Of a stretch of 64,000 nucleotides of DNA, positions 1 to 12,606 are shown piece after piece. The notes below the pieces were generated by a model. The model saw only the letters and a program-made list of their open reading frames with translations. It was not told the DNA's origin and made no database searches. How positions within the stretch are numbered: position 1 is the first letter of the stretch; each line of letters begins with the position of its first letter. Origin of the DNA: Rhyzopertha dominica (Eukaryota; Arthropoda; Insecta; Coleoptera; Bostrichidae); NCBI GenBank assembly GCA_025024175.1, contig QCXZ01000064.1, positions 63,261,325-63,325,324 on the forward strand, given 5' to 3'. The position numbers were made by a program, and so were the translations under genes.

Positions 1-187
1 TAAGGAAGAAATTGTATTAATTTTAAGAAAATGAATCTTTTGGGACAAAATATTTGCTGTTTGAGTTAAAGCACATTTACTTGCACAGCACATTAAATAA
101 GAATTGAATGTTAATATGCAACTGATTAGTGCAAATGATCAAAAACAGATATCCAGTCATGCATTACTATTAAATAAACGTACTTAC

Positions 188-1716
188 AGTCTTTCGTTGT
201 CTGTCCTGCTGTTGTTTTTGGTAGGCAGCGTGCCTCTCGAAATGTATAATATCCTCCTGCGTAGTCAGTCCCAAACTTCTATACTTCAACAATTCAGACA
301 GTCGATGTCGCAACTCCCGCTCACGTTCTATGTTGCTTATAAGTCTTTCGTGCTCTCCTGCAGTCAAAAATTGACTAAAAACCCTCATGCGGTCACGGAA
401 CTCCCTAAATCAAAAGACAATTAAAAAATTGCCGGCAGAAGCAGAACAACCATATTACTTTTGTTCCTTGCTGAGCGGCCTTTTACTTGCGTCTTTCCTT
501 TGGTTCGCAAAAAATTTGGCCACCAACTGGTAGTCTCTAACAAGTCTTTTCCTCCTTGCCCGCTCTCTCAAGCGTCTTATATACATATCTACGTGGGCTA
601 ATTTTAGAGCTATCTCAATGTTGGAGTCTTCTGCTGTGTTTAATTGCAACGAAGACACCAATTGTTCAGCACCCATGTCATATTCCTTGAAATGTATGAG
701 TAATGTAATAAACTTTTGTATCAAAGTTGGCAGTATAAATTAGATTGTGTTTAACATTCTTCTTACCATTTCATAATCATCTCTGTGAAACATATANTTG
801 AGTTGAGCCGCCTCTTCGGGAGTGGCATCTAAGGGAGGTAATCTGGAAGTCACAGCGGGGGAGAGTGGTCCATTATCTTCAGGTACGTCATCATTCAAAA
901 CAGGCCTTTTGTTCGCAACTTCAGACCATGTTGCCTTTCCTATATTCCCATCTAAATATCGGGCAACATATTCATCCCTCACCTCTATAAAAGTAGTGGA
1001 TTAAATAGTTAATTTGTTTTAATAATAGAATATGAATAATAAGATTTTTACATAAAAAACAAACACCCTTTTTACATGCATCTTAATATCTTTGGTTGCC
1101 TCGCAGAGAATTAGATTTCCCATGCAAGTAATAAAGAAGATAGCTCACCTTCTGGAGTTCTTGTTTGTACATATTCACTAACGAATTCCCAGTTTCCAAA
1201 ACCATATAATTCCACTGCCTCCAATAACTGTAGCTCTTCACGTCCCGTCCAGCTCCCTCGCCCACCGAAAATACTAATGGCACAATGATCCTGTAAAACA
1301 ACTTCACATACATCTGACCAAAAATGCATTTAGCAATTACATACCACGAATTTATATGCATGATCATTTTTATGAGGTCCTATTTCAGCTCCACAAGCAA
1401 AACACTAAAATAAAAACATTATAAATGCAGTCAGAGAGAATAGTTCTTTTGTTCAACTTCTTAGTTCAAATAACACAGAGAGAACATAAAAACATGGCTG
1501 CCGTTAGCCCGTTGCATTGTGGGTAGATATCACATGACCCTACCTGAAGGCAAATGTCGAAATCCGTACAAACACAGCACTGTACCCTCAAACCATTGAT
1601 TTCTTCCTGACAATATGTGCAATTGACCTTTGCGAATAAATCTGAAACACAAACGACACGCCAAATAATCATAAAGCTACGAAAAATCGTCGAAATTTGT
1701 ACAGCTTACCAGCCAT
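188..1716 (-). CDS. Ada2b: Transcriptional adaptor Ada2b (5' seven coding exons; C-terminus beyond left edge)
   Basis: Ada2b links the acetyltransferase Gcn5 to Ada3 in nuclear SAGA-type complexes and so promotes histone H3 acetylation (family knowledge). I joined seven exons, all with GT/AG borders and consistent phase: 1710-1716, 1544-1641, 1345-1404, 1149-1290, 767-984, 459-685 and 188-404, giving 323 aa. A ZZ zinc finger is visible near residues 10-50 (C10, C13, C24, C27, C33, C36, H46, H50), followed by a SANT/Myb-like domain at about 67-117 (GSWTGREELQLLEA, then GFGNWEFV). Next come the ADA2 middle region (RDEYVARYLDGNIGK, HRDDYEMEYD) and a basic helical stretch. The start is the ATG at 1714-1716, just before a GTAAGC donor, which leaves only seven coding bases in exon 1. 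The donor at 187 shows the gene continues, and the expected C-terminal SWIRM domain is not in the window. There is an ambiguous base at 797. The acidic/ZZ/SANT order and the EYD motif fit Ada2b; Ada2a is the alternative. Confidence 0.9.
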
Positions 1717-2406
1717 TTTCCACAACGTCAACTGGAGTATGTGGAGTGGGGGGGATAGTACGCAACGAAAAGAGTTTGATTTGATCTACTACCCATTTCG
1801 TGAGCGACATTCATGCCTACTAACGGTTTGGACTAGAGATGTCCGTTATGTTGACAATGTAAAACAGGCAAACTTATGTTATTGTTTCAAAATAACAAAG
1901 CATATTTACTTGAATGTCGTTCTATTATTTATTCCCTAATCCCTATTGTATTTTTGTATCAGGTGATTCAGTTTGGTATTCGCACCCCTATAACATTTTT
2001 ATTTTTAGATAAAAGTATAGCAAACCTCATATTTTGTAAATCGTAGCAAAAGCTACATATGATGACGTGATAAAATATTATATATATTATTATAGTCAAC
2101 CTTTTCTTCAAATAGCATAGAATCTATGATTCTTATAGAACATTTTTTCTACATTTATTACTGTAATAAAGTACAAACTTAAACAAATTTTCATTACTTA
2201 CTGGCCATACCTTGTATCAATCTAAGTTTTTCTTTATTGGCTCAATAACAAATACTAATGTATTATTTTGACACTCCACAAAACATAATAAAGTGCACGA
2301 CTTAGTTCATCAGTTTATTTAAAAAAGTTACAACAATATAAGGACTTATTACACTAAAAAAATATCTTAGCGATTTCTTAGGGTTACAAGATTCTTAGCA
2401 ATAAAA
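1717..2406. other. Intergenic region between Ada2b and the exportin-2 gene
   Basis: About 690 bp separate the Ada2b start codon from the exportin-2 stop codon. It must hold the Ada2b promoter and 5' UTR and the exportin-2 3' UTR. It is AT-rich and I see no convincing coding segment or core promoter motif. Confidence 0.6.
2314..2319 (-). other. Candidate polyadenylation signal of the exportin-2 gene
   Basis: AATAAA is read on the minus strand about 90 nt after the exportin-2 stop codon. Position and motif fit, but no downstream element or transcript supports it, and the sequence is AT-rich, so chance occurrence is possible. Confidence 0.4.
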
Positions 2407-5400
2407 TTAAATAACACAAAAAAGCTGGAAATCTAAAACTAGCTGTGCATTAAACTTGGCCAGATATCCTTGCAAGACCGTTTGACATGTGTGATTTGTA
2501 CTTCCGATTAATGCTGGTACCCTTCCTGGCTGAGATTTGCTTGCAGTTACCAAACTTTGCACCAGGAATTCTCGGGGCTCCCCTATCGCTAAAAGTTACA
2601 ATTATTATAAAACAAATGAAATATTGATGAATATATAGGAGCCTCACCTTGCAATGGATCTGCTTTTCGATTGTTTGCAAAGTTTAGTTTGGCACTGGTG
2701 GTTTGGTAGGTGGGAGTATCGTCCACTTCAATAAAGTGATCATCGGGAAATGTGNTGTCATCAACGGGCATTTCGAAGAAGTTTATTAGGGCCTAAAATA
2801 AGAAGTACGAGCGTGTGTCAGTCTGCCAAATATAGGGTACCTCAAAATTAATTCCTGTTTTAAAATTGACAGTAGAAGATTTCTCGATTGTAATTAATAT
2901 AAAATATATTTAAAAAAGTTAATCTCTTGGAAAAGTACAAAATTGATATCGGTGGGACTGCAGCAAGATACATAACAGTCATTCTAGAACCTCATGTCCC
3001 TTATGCTTCTTTTGTTGGAGATAACTTTATTTATATACACGATAACACTCATAAAGAAAGGCCTAATTTGATTTGTTAATTATAAGTGAGATTAAGATTT
3101 AATAATTACTGTTATCTCATAATTTTACGGTCAAAATTTCTTTAAGAAATGGCTCAAAACATTAATTAATCAAACTTACCTGTAATAACTGCGGCCAATA
3201 ATTTTGATACTTTCCATTCAATAATTCTGGACATTCACACAGAAGTTTTGTTACCCCACAAGCAACGATCTTCTTCTCAATGTTACCGTTGACTTTCTGA
3301 AGTTCACTTATAAATAACTTCTCCAAGACCATCCCAAACATACTACAAACAAAATTTATTAAAAATTTAGTTATCAGGAAATACCNAACTTACTTTGCTT
3401 GAATTTCATCGATCAAAGACACAAGTTCATTTGCCGAGAATTGAACAGAGTACAAGCAGAAGAAAACTATCAGACCAATGACGTATTTTGTTGTTTTGCT
3501 AGAAGACAACCTTTGGAAAAGCAGTATAAATATTTGTTTGTGGTGCGGCGCCAAGGCTTCCCTAAAATAAAAAAAAATGTTCACTGCCCACAACAAATTT
3601 TTAAACTCACGTTGGAAAGTGCTGTATGATTCCTTGCATCAGATGGAATCCTTCATGGTCATTGGACTTAGAAGCTATCAATTTTTGGAACACGCCCAAG
3701 AAACCACCCTATAAAAACTAATGATTCATCTCTCCCCATTTTTTTTTAATAAGAAATAACTTACCACTTTGTCTTGAGCTACAATTTGTGGTGCCGCTTG
3801 TGTAGCAAAAGCACATAGTAATCGAACGAGTGGACTGATATTTGCAGGCCGATCCCATAGTATTGGAGCCAAAAGGCAGGGCAGCAGCTGCATGTAGGGC
3901 TCCGGGATCGCCCCAGGAGGAGTCAGTTCCATTAGAAGGGATAAAAGTTGGAACACATACGGTATAAATTCTGCAAAAGAGATATACCACCATTTGCGTT
4001 TCTTTAACTTTCAATTTCATACAGCTTCATTTTCAAATGTAGAACACAACAGAAAAATAATTATATTTTTTTTTATTGGAAGAAACTCCTTAATAATAAA
4101 TACTTTAAACATATTTGAACTTGAACTTATGAATTGATTCAGTTGTGTCCCACCAAATTCACCAGACTTAACACTATTATTTTTGGAGACAAATAAGTAG
4201 TATAGTTTGTGAAGAAATACTCCGACTAGGGGTGGGGTATTTTATAAAATTCTAGTTGCAGCTACACTCAAGACAACCGATAGTGATATTTTTTTGTCTG
4301 CTGGCAAAAGTATGTACATTTCAATAGATTTATTTAAATTCAAGGAATGAAAACATAAAGAGTCTGTTCTTTGAACACAAACTCACCTTGAATATCCTGC
4401 TGCAATATGCCTTGGAAAATCGGAAACAGCACTTCTTCAAATGATGTTACGGCTGCTGCATTTGTTGCACACACAATTCTAAATAACACAAGGTATAATG
4501 TCAATTTTGCACAACACATAGCAAGCGGATTTACCTTATGGCCAAAGAGAACGTTTCGAACAGATAGTGATTAAAATGCGGTTTTGATGGATTTTTCGTC
4601 ACTGTCTGAAGTTTTTCCGTCAGTTTTGGGAGGCAAACATTCAGGAATGGTATTACTTTGCCTTGTAAAGTTGAGAAGCTTCGCATTATAGCTAAAGCAA
4701 ATATTTTCATACTATATTTAACAACAAGGAAAATTTCCGCGGTCATTACCTTTCATCACATATTCATTTTCTTCAGACACCGGCTTATCCAAAATCAGGA
4801 ACAAATTAGCAAACAACTGCTGGGCGAGGGGTTCCAACTGCACACCTGTTAGACTGAAAACAAAGACTTCAAGATATGGTATCAAACAAATTATAACCAA
4901 CAAACGAAGATAAATATTCAGGTGTCTAATGAGAAAACCAAACAGGTTTAATTAAGAATAAGTTCCCCAATGAATTATTCATGTTTAAAAACTATTGTTC
5001 CCAGAATTTCGATACGATGCTTCCAGAATATAACGTTTCCATTTACTTACATGGGTTGGTTCAGATTGTCTCTCAGTATGAGGATCTTTTCTATGGTGCA
5101 CGCTGCATAGGTGTGCACTACGGCACTTTCACTTGTTAAGTGCTTGATCAGCTGTGGTATAGTGGCCACTACCATCTCTGATGGAAGTACAGACCTGAAT
5201 GTCATGATGTATTTGATGGCGTCGGCTTTTAGAACTGGTAACTCGTTCACTGAAGATAATGAAAGCTAATTAGTAAAGACAGCAGTGTATGCATATAAAA
5301 TATTAAAAAAAAACTACAGTTTCGGGGAACAAGCCTATAAAATATAACAGAAACCTTTTCTTGAGGCACTTTTCCAGTATTTTGCAAAAATTGGTTATTA

Positions 5401-7868
5401 TTTCTAGCTGTCCTCAATCATATTTGACCTTATCGTGCTCAAAAGCAGAATTACTTTTTAGATATCTCAATTTTTCATGACATTGAAGTATTTAAAGCAA
5501 ATTTTGTACCCAAGAGTTTTTTTTAGGTCAAGATATTGAAATATGTTGATGTATTGACTGCTTTTTCAGGACTTTCCACAGACTTAAACCATCATAACTT
5601 TTTTGTTTAACATTTTTCCATAAAAAATGTGTACCTAGTAAATGTTGCTGTAATTTAAGAACATGCAACATTTGATATTGAAAGGAGAACGAAAATAGTG
5701 TGAAGTTCATATATTCACTGCAAGAAGGCAAACAGATAGACAAAAATAAAAAAATAGTAACTTCTTTAAATATTTTAATGGAATGGAGAGGTGGATTAAA
5801 AGTACCAAAACGAAATCAAATTCTGCACAAACACAGTTCATCAAATTTAATGTTTATCTTGAAATCATAAGCCACGGTATCCTTATTTTGCATATTTGAC
5901 TTACCATCAGGCCTCTCCAGTTCGGGTAAAACATGCTGCTGGCAAAACTGCGGCACAGACACAAGCTGTGAAGTCTGCGTCACCCCGTGCTTTTGCGTTG
6001 CTCCCCTACTGACCAAAGACGTGACCAGATACATGGCAGCGTCCTTGCTCCTCCAATGTTGGGCCGGCATTTCGGCGTACTTGGCCAACATCACCTGCAG
6101 GTACTGACTGAATATCTCGATGATTCGGGCCTCGAAATGCATGCTGAGTGTGTTGACCAGATCGCAGGCGGCCCTGCGACGAGTGTCCACATCAGAACCT
6201 TCGATGTCCCTTCTCGTGTATTCCTCGGGATTGTCTTCGAAGAGTTCTTCGTCGGATGCTACAAAAATATTTTAGTAAGAATGTAAAATTCAATTTTGTG
6301 AGTGAAATCTTACTTCTGAACTCCATGTTGGGAATGATAACTTTTTCGCAGATGCTCCTGAGGACATCATCATTTTCGAACAAGTTTCTGTAGTGGGCTC
6401 TCTCAGCTACAGAAGACAAAAATTGAAGTGCATTTGAAACCAGCTGGAATAAAATGTATTGTAAGAAACTTTTAATTTTGATAATTTCTTGGAGCATTTA
6501 CCAAATCGTACTTCGGTTGTAGCCCTGTAGTAATTAACAGATTCCAAATATCCGTGACAAACTGTGGTAAATATGGCTTGAATTCTTCGTCGTACTTTTG
6601 CGCATAAAGGGCCACATTATCGCACACTTGTGACTTTAACTGTTCCAATACTCCTGATTCTTCTTCACTCTACGGACATGCTTTTAAAACATATTGTTCG
6701 GAATGCGTCAGGTAATCAAACTTACTGTGGACTGCAGACATTTAACATCAGCTATTAGCATTGTGTGAAAATTAGACATCCAAATCTCCATGTGGTCTTC
6801 GAAAAATTCAGGTAGATCTTGAAAGTTTAGGGAATAGAACACCTTGCAAATGAGCACAAGGGAGTGGTAGATTATTTTTAGGGCATTCTCATCCGATGCA
6901 TGTGTTTGAGCCAAGTTCATGGTAGCCTGAATCAAGCAAAAGTCCAGCACGTCATTTTGCATTCAAACAAAATTGCTATTACCACAGAAAGTGGGTAAAT
7001 AAATGTTTTTAGTGTATTCTTCTTTTGATTTATTGTAATGAATTTTTTAAACTACAGATCCTGTTATAGTCCTGAATAGAAGCCAGATTTTCTAGCAAAC
7101 TAATGCAGCAAAACCATCAAAATTTAATACTTACCACGAGCAAATCAGTCAACGGCTGTGCTAACTGAGTAAGAACATATTTAATCTCCGTCCACAATTC
7201 GTTCGATTTGAATTCATAACGATATCGCTTCACCAGCGAGTGAATAGTTTGCAAGGCCCCATTTATAGCCAAAAAATCCCCTAAAATATACAACATGGAT
7301 TTTACTCCGTTACAAATACGACTTCTTCTTCTTACCAGAACTAAACTTCTCGACCATCTGTGAAATCAGTTCGGGCCATTTGTTTGGGAAGTCATTTTTC
7401 CCTATAATACTAATAGCATCGCTCAGTTGCTTCTGTATCGCCTCCGGAGACGTCAACATCAACGTCACTATGAAACTTTTGACGGCCGTTCTGTCGCTTT
7501 CCGAGATGCGATCAGGCTGATCAGATTCCTGTTCAAGCACACATGACAGCACAAGGAGCTAGTGTGAAACCATGGTATACTTACGACACTCCAGTTCCGC
7601 TTGATGTAATTTTTAAAAGTAACAGCTCCGACGACTCTGATGGTCATGTCAGTTTCTGGCTTGTGGATCAAATGCAACAGCAGCAAGGGGTAATTCTGAT
7701 TGACTTCGACTCCTTCCAGGAATTTTTCAGCTATAAAAGAATTAATTGCGATACTGAAAGGGTAAAACGTATTCTAACCTCACCTGGTCTGCGAATGTTG
7801 ATATCCGGGTTTAGTGTTTGCTGTAAGTACTGACTTAAAGTACGCAAATTTTCGTCTGATATTTCCAT
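2407..7868 (-). CDS. CSE1L: Exportin-2 (CAS/CSE1L), complete 18-exon gene
   Basis: Exportin-2 returns importin-alpha from nucleus to cytoplasm in a RanGTP-dependent complex (family knowledge). I joined 18 exons: 7784-7868, 7585-7730, 7336-7528, 7135-7280, 6726-6926, 6502-6669, 6314-6443, 5905-6258, 5051-5249, 4750-4853, 4535-4691, 4387-4478, 3765-3970, 3611-3708, 3394-3561, 3180-3342, 2648-2792 and 2407-2588. The total is 2937 nt, or 978 aa plus stop, close to the roughly 970 aa of animal CSE1L. Every junction keeps phase. The importin-beta N-terminal domain lies at about 29-100 (AEKFLEGVE, then [13 protein letters not shown]). Diagnostic CSE1 blocks follow: [92 protein letters not shown] and, near the end, [11 protein letters not shown]. 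The ATG at 7866-7868 matches the family N-terminus. An ambiguous base at 2755 falls in one codon. Introns are mostly short. I see no lesion, so the gene looks functional. Confidence 0.96.
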
Positions 7869-9254
7869 TGTAAAATGATGTAATTACCGGGTACACTACA
7901 CTTGTTGCAGCTAATGATTTATGAGGACTTATTTGCGATAGTCGGTTCGTACAATTCTAACCTCAATCACCGCTACCAACTGCCAAACACTGAATGACAG
8001 ATTTTCAAATAAAAGCGGTCATTCAATCGATTACTTTTGACAGTTGACATTATTATCGAAAATAGAGCAAAATCTTAAAATTATGTACCAAATTCTAGCA
8101 TTATTTTATTTAATTATATATTTATGTACCATAATTGCATTTCAGTATGCAATTAGTAGTAGATCTTTAGCATTTTCATCTATGTACAAAGCCCTTCCAA
8201 TTAGAGATGGGTTTATAGGCACTGGTAGGAAAATCCTTGAATATTGTACTTAAGACCTAGATAAACCAAAATTAAATCAAAGCATAAGCTGTAGTAGTCA
8301 AATAAATTATAAACAAAAATAATGCAACTCATATACTGAAATAAATACACTCCTCAAAAAATATATAACGGGGGAACCCCCCTAAAGTGTGCAGGACTTT
8401 ATTAGAGATGCGTAAAATATAATATTGTACAAAATGATTACATTTGTGTTTTTTACTGCAAAGCGTTTCAGTTTTTTTCACATTTAACAATGGAATAGAA
8501 GATCTAGNAATTAAATAAAATAAGAAAATAACTAAGGAACTGTGAAAATAACTTGGCTAAAGGAATTTAGAAAACAGAATACTAATCTATTTCATGTTGT
8601 ATCTTGCTCCGATTATATTAAAAGCTTATACTAAATAAAAAAAAACATTCGACATTTTAACTACGAAAATGCCATCTAAATCGTTTTAAATAATTAAAAA
8701 CCGGTCAGTTTTGGAAGCTCTATCTGAAGGGTTAAATTGATTAATCCGTAATTACGAATTAGAGTACCTATATCTGACGGTAACTATATTCGAGACTTGA
8801 CAGAGGATATTATTGCAAGAAATAACATAATTTTTTGAGACATCTTGGTGAGCATTTTATACGGATAAAGATGATGTATCAGTCTGTGCTCTACAGTTGA
8901 AGAAACACAACAATAGAGTAATAAAACAACGTTGATGAGTTATAACCATCAGAATCTCGTTTATTTTTATAAATATCATCCACAACATTTCCTCCATAAT
9001 AATACAACAATATGCATATAGGATCTCGTACATTAACAAACAGCAAAAATCGAATCAAGGAACTCGTATCACCTAAACACTTACAGCAAAACGAACACAA
9101 AAATCAGACCTATATAAAAGTTACATCGGATAAAATGGCAGGCCGGAACCAACAATCTCTGCTTAAGGCATTTTAAAACTAACTACCACCTAAGGCCTAG
9201 TGACCTCAGTAAGCAATAACAGCTACAAATATTTAGTCCCGTTCGATACAATCT
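7869..9254. other. Intergenic region: exportin-2 promoter side and Calx 3' UTR side
   Basis: This AT-rich stretch of about 1.4 kb separates the exportin-2 start codon from the Calx stop codon. It should hold the exportin-2 promoter and 5' UTR and the Calx 3' UTR. A short GGGGGAACCCCC palindrome lies near 8369-8381. No conserved coding segment was seen. Confidence 0.55.
8960..8965 (-). other. Candidate polyadenylation signal of Calx
   Basis: AATAAA is read on the minus strand about 290 nt after the Calx stop codon. Other AATAAA motifs occur further downstream (for example near 8398), so the choice of site is uncertain. Confidence 0.3.
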
Positions 9255-9459
9255 TTAAAATCCTGGTATGACATGATAGACCTCTAACGTCGACAGAATG
9301 AGGTAAAGTAGCCACAGAGAGAATAAGAATGCAGAAGTTAAGTATTTAAGACAGATTGGTCCACCTAGTTCACCGCCGACAATTCTACTCCTTCGCAGCA
9401 GCAGAACTAGAATTGTAATAGCTGCACCGCTGCAGAATGTCGTCACTGAGAACGCTAGG
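9255..9459 (-). CDS. Calx: Calx, last coding exon (final membrane segments and C-terminus)
   Basis: This exon encodes the C-terminal end of the Na+/Ca2+ exchanger. It completes a split Asn codon, then has two hydrophobic segments separated by a basic turn (LLLRRSR) and the family motif VGGELGGP. It ends in LEVYHVIPGF and a stop codon, matching the conserved NCX tail. The acceptor AG follows a T-rich tract at about 9462-9473. Confidence 0.94.
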
Positions 9460-10589
9460 CTGAAAAAAAAAAACGAATAGAGTTGTGTGAGTGAAGACCG
9501 CTAAAGTTTTTGACATTTCGATCGGTCAATAGGTCAATTTTATACCTCGTGTTTGGGCCATTTAAATAGTTAACGAATAATTAGTTTTTAAATTTATTAT
9601 ATAGCCTGTGTATTTTTTCTTACGACAACGGTGTTTAAAACTGAGTCAGTATTCTTCGAGAAACAACCATATTTATTGGTTACTGGTAAAGCAGCATTGT
9701 AAAAGCTATGGGCAAAAAGGGAAACATTATGATGTTTTCCACACAGCAAGCATTAGGCAGTTCGTGTACATTTTGTAATTAATGCCGAGAAGAAACAGAG
9801 ACGATCCTCTCAAAAAGTTTCGAAATTGACCAGGATATGCAAAAACTTTTATACTTAGCTTAATTTAATTAACATTTAACATTTCGGAACATCCAAAATC
9901 CGTAAGATACCAGTGAAAGTCCAAAGCGGTGCAGACATAGTTTGCAAAATCTTGATTGTAGCTTCCATCTTTGTCAAGAGAGTTTAATTCTACCGCGAGT
10001 GAGCTACATCCGAGAATTCATCTTTTTGTTCACGACGCCAGCCACCTGAAAATTTAATCTGCTCTCTTGGCACTTATGAACGACATAAATCTTCATAGCA
10101 TCAACTTGCGAACCGTATATAAAGCCAGGCGAGCCTGGTTTTCGCCAAAATTAATAAAGGAAGGGGATCCCCCGTGATTCTTATTTAAAATACTCAGCGG
10201 TAGGTATTGATGTTATATAGGCTGCTCAAAACAGATAAAAGCACTAGAAACCACACTCGCGAACTCTAAATATAGCAGAAATAGGAATAGTTCGTTTTTA
10301 CACTGCTTTGTTCAAGTTTCATCTCCTTAAATTATTAGGTTTTTATGGAATAAATTAATACACAATGTAAATTATATGGTTTCTAGTAGAGCCCAAAAAT
10401 TAAAAAAGGGCGCTTCAAAATAGTAAAGCATTTCTCGCTGAACCTTTAGTCAGCCAACACAAACGAAAAAGAGGGATAAAGTAAAATATTCTCCCTATAT
10501 CAGAGAGATTTCCCCGTCGCCGCAAATGGGATTTATCTACCTCGGCCGGTTACGCGCTTTATTCATTTTCCTCAATGGACGTTACTTAC
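9460..10589 (-). other. Calx intron, 1.1 kb
   Basis: AT-rich intron between the last two coding exons. I see no recognisable coding remnant or repeat array. Confidence 0.6.
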
Positions 10590-10761
10590 TTTCCAGGATC
10601 GACGGCGAAGACGCCGCCCTTGGCCCGGTGATAGATGGCCGCTATGGACCAGGCGACGCCGATGCCCAGGAACACATTGACCGCGTTACTTCCAGTCACG
10701 TTCCCGACGCTGGCGTCGGCGTGCTTATCGTGAATCGCCGCTACTTTGCTAGCGAACGTGT
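10590..10761 (-). CDS. Calx: Calx exon with the alpha-2 repeat core
   Basis: This exon encodes DTFASKVAAI, then the alpha-2 signature ADASVGNVTGSNAVNVFLG and AWSIAAIYH. The alpha-2 repeat is one of two inverted repeats forming the ion-binding core of NCX proteins (family knowledge); its Asp, Asn, Thr and Gly positions are all present. Both splice phases fit the neighbouring exons (two bases to complete Asp on entry, AA carried into Asn on exit). It is GC-richer than the surrounding intron, as expected for coding sequence. Confidence 0.95.
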
Positions 10762-10867
10762 CTGTAACAGATAGAAGACCAAATTGGAGATGATGGGTCG
10801 ATGCTAACGTGGTGATGATGTCCAGCAACAAAAAAAAACGATACGAAGGTGAATGCTTGAAAAATAA

Positions 10868-11690
10868 TTAGTTGCATCAAGAATTCTTCAGACTTTATTG
10901 ACATTATAAAAGGTTTAAGTATTTCAGAAGATGATATTTTAGTTAGTTTTGACGTGGTTTCTTTATTTACGAAAGTACTCATACCTAAAACGATATAAAT
11001 CATCGAATCCAAACTTAATAGAGATCCCCTAGGTGACACGATAGCCGGATCATGTGAGTACTGTTTAAAATCAAGTCCTATAGTGGCCAACTTGTTTATG
11101 GAAACTTTTAAAGAGATAGCGTTCAACAGTATTCAATTTAAGCCAAAATGTTGGTATAGGTATGTAGATGACACTTTTGTTATTTGGCTCCACGGTATAG
11201 AAGAGTTGGGTAGGTTTCTAAATTGATTGAACAATGGTAGTTTACCTTTCTTGGATATCCAAATTTACAGAGTAAACACTAGACAGTTAGGACACAAGGT
11301 TTACGGAAAACCAACACACACAGACAGATATTTACATGCCACATCTCACCACCCTCCCGCTCAGAAGAATAGTTTTATAAGGACGTTATCTGTTAGAGCA
11401 CAAAGAATCTCAAACGAAAGTTTTTTTCAAAAAAAAGTTGATCATCATAAATCAGCGCTAGTGAGAAATGGTTATAGCAATAAGCATATTTGGTCAATTT
11501 ATAATAAAAGTGCTCGTCCAAATCAAGTAAATTCTCAGCCAGGGCAAAGTAAATTGAAGTTGAAGTATTTTAGTTGTTGATAGTAAATATAATAATTTAG
11601 ATAAAATTTTAAGTTCTACTAAAGATAAAGGATATTTAGAAAGTGAAGGTGTTTACAAAATCACTTGTTTTTGCAATGGGACATAGAGCA
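10868..11690 (+). mobile_element. Penelope-like element fragment (RT plus start of GIY-YIG linker), decayed
   Basis: On the plus strand the translation runs from SSDFIDIIKG through ILVSFDVVSLFTKV and CWYRYVDDTFVIW to GSLPFLDIQIYR, and ends near GVYKITCF at the start of the GIY-YIG domain. It is closely similar to the element at 49960-51800 but shorter. The RT segment carrying the PMGSPLSP-type motif is deleted, and stop codons and frameshifts interrupt it, for example near 10997 and 11224. It begins only about 100 bp from a Calx splice acceptor and lies antisense to Calx. Confidence 0.85.
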
Positions 11691-12281
11691 TCGTGTAACT
11701 AGTCCGATTTAGTGAATTTATATCAGTACCTTCTCGCTTCCTTAAGAATTTAAAATTAATAAAAGCTTCTGGTAACGAGTCTGTGGTCATTTTCCCATCA
11801 AAAATTTCCTCCTTTCAAGATTAATCATATTTCCGATTGGAATTCGCCACGTACGTATAGCAACACATGCCCATGTGTAAGCATATCTAATTTACCCATT
11901 TCGTGACAAAAACCACAATCCACTTCATACGAAATTATTTCATTTGGTGAAGTGCTGCCCATTCCAAAAAGCAGTTTCGTGTCGACGTCTTATCAAAACT
12001 CACGCTAACTTGGTGGTGACCCAATTTATCTGTGCTGCGAAAACTTTAGGGCGAGCAACAGCGTAATTATGAAACCCTAATTTGCATGTAGTCGTCAGAT
12101 TTGTTAAGAAGTTAAACAGAGTCTCCATAATAGCTTCACTTGCAAAGACCCGACGGGATAATGTCACACCGGGATTATTCTATTGTCCCCGGATTATCAA
12201 TTTGAGCCGCTCTTTTAGCAAGGGTTTACCTGCCTCGTTTTCATAGTTATATGGGTTGTCTGTGTGGCTGAAGTTGGTGTC
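11691..12281. other. Calx intron segment without a recognised gene
   Basis: Unassigned sequence between the Penelope-like fragment and the LINE/Tc1 nest. No domain could be recognised in any frame; it may be further decayed transposon sequence. Confidence 0.4.
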
Positions 12282-12347
12282 TTTACAGTCGACCAATCGA
12301 GTCACTTCTACAGTCAAAAGAATACAACCTCAGTTTGTTTAATAATA
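12282..12347 (-). mobile_element. LINE reverse transcriptase remnant, downstream part split by a Tc1 insertion
   Basis: On the minus strand this encodes NILLNKLRLYSFDC. It continues in frame from the LINE segment at 13962-14290 if the Tc1-like element and one TA duplicate are removed. The D-x-x-LL-x-KL pattern after the RT motif A is typical of jockey-like LINEs. Recognisable similarity ends near 12282. Confidence 0.65.
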
Positions 12348-12486
12348 CACTTGCGTGCATAGAAATCGGCCCACTGTAAACTTTTGACTTTAACTATATA
12401 TTTTTTTAAATTATTCATTAGATCAAAAAAAGAAATGTGCTGTTTGAAAGACAATTTAATATGCTTTAATGTGAGTATAAATTTAT
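12348..12486 (+). repeat. Left terminal inverted repeat of the Tc1-like element
   Basis: The outer end begins CACTTGCGTGCATAG. It matches the reverse complement of 13823-13961 along its whole length with few mismatches, including GGCCCACTGTAAAC and the AT-rich inner part. Confidence 0.9.
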
Positions 12487-12606
12487 GAAAACTTGTTTCG
12501 ACTTCCTATGTTTAACATAGTGAAATTAATGCATTAAGCAAATTAAGCTTTTTTATTATTAACATAAATAGGGTTATTGACAATTTAAAACTTAACACTT
12601 AATTTT

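Noticed and set aside
5528..5743. 71-codon minus-strand ORF inside an exportin-2 intron
   Set aside because: No domain, AT-rich, and it lies between exons 8 and 9, which join in phase without it.
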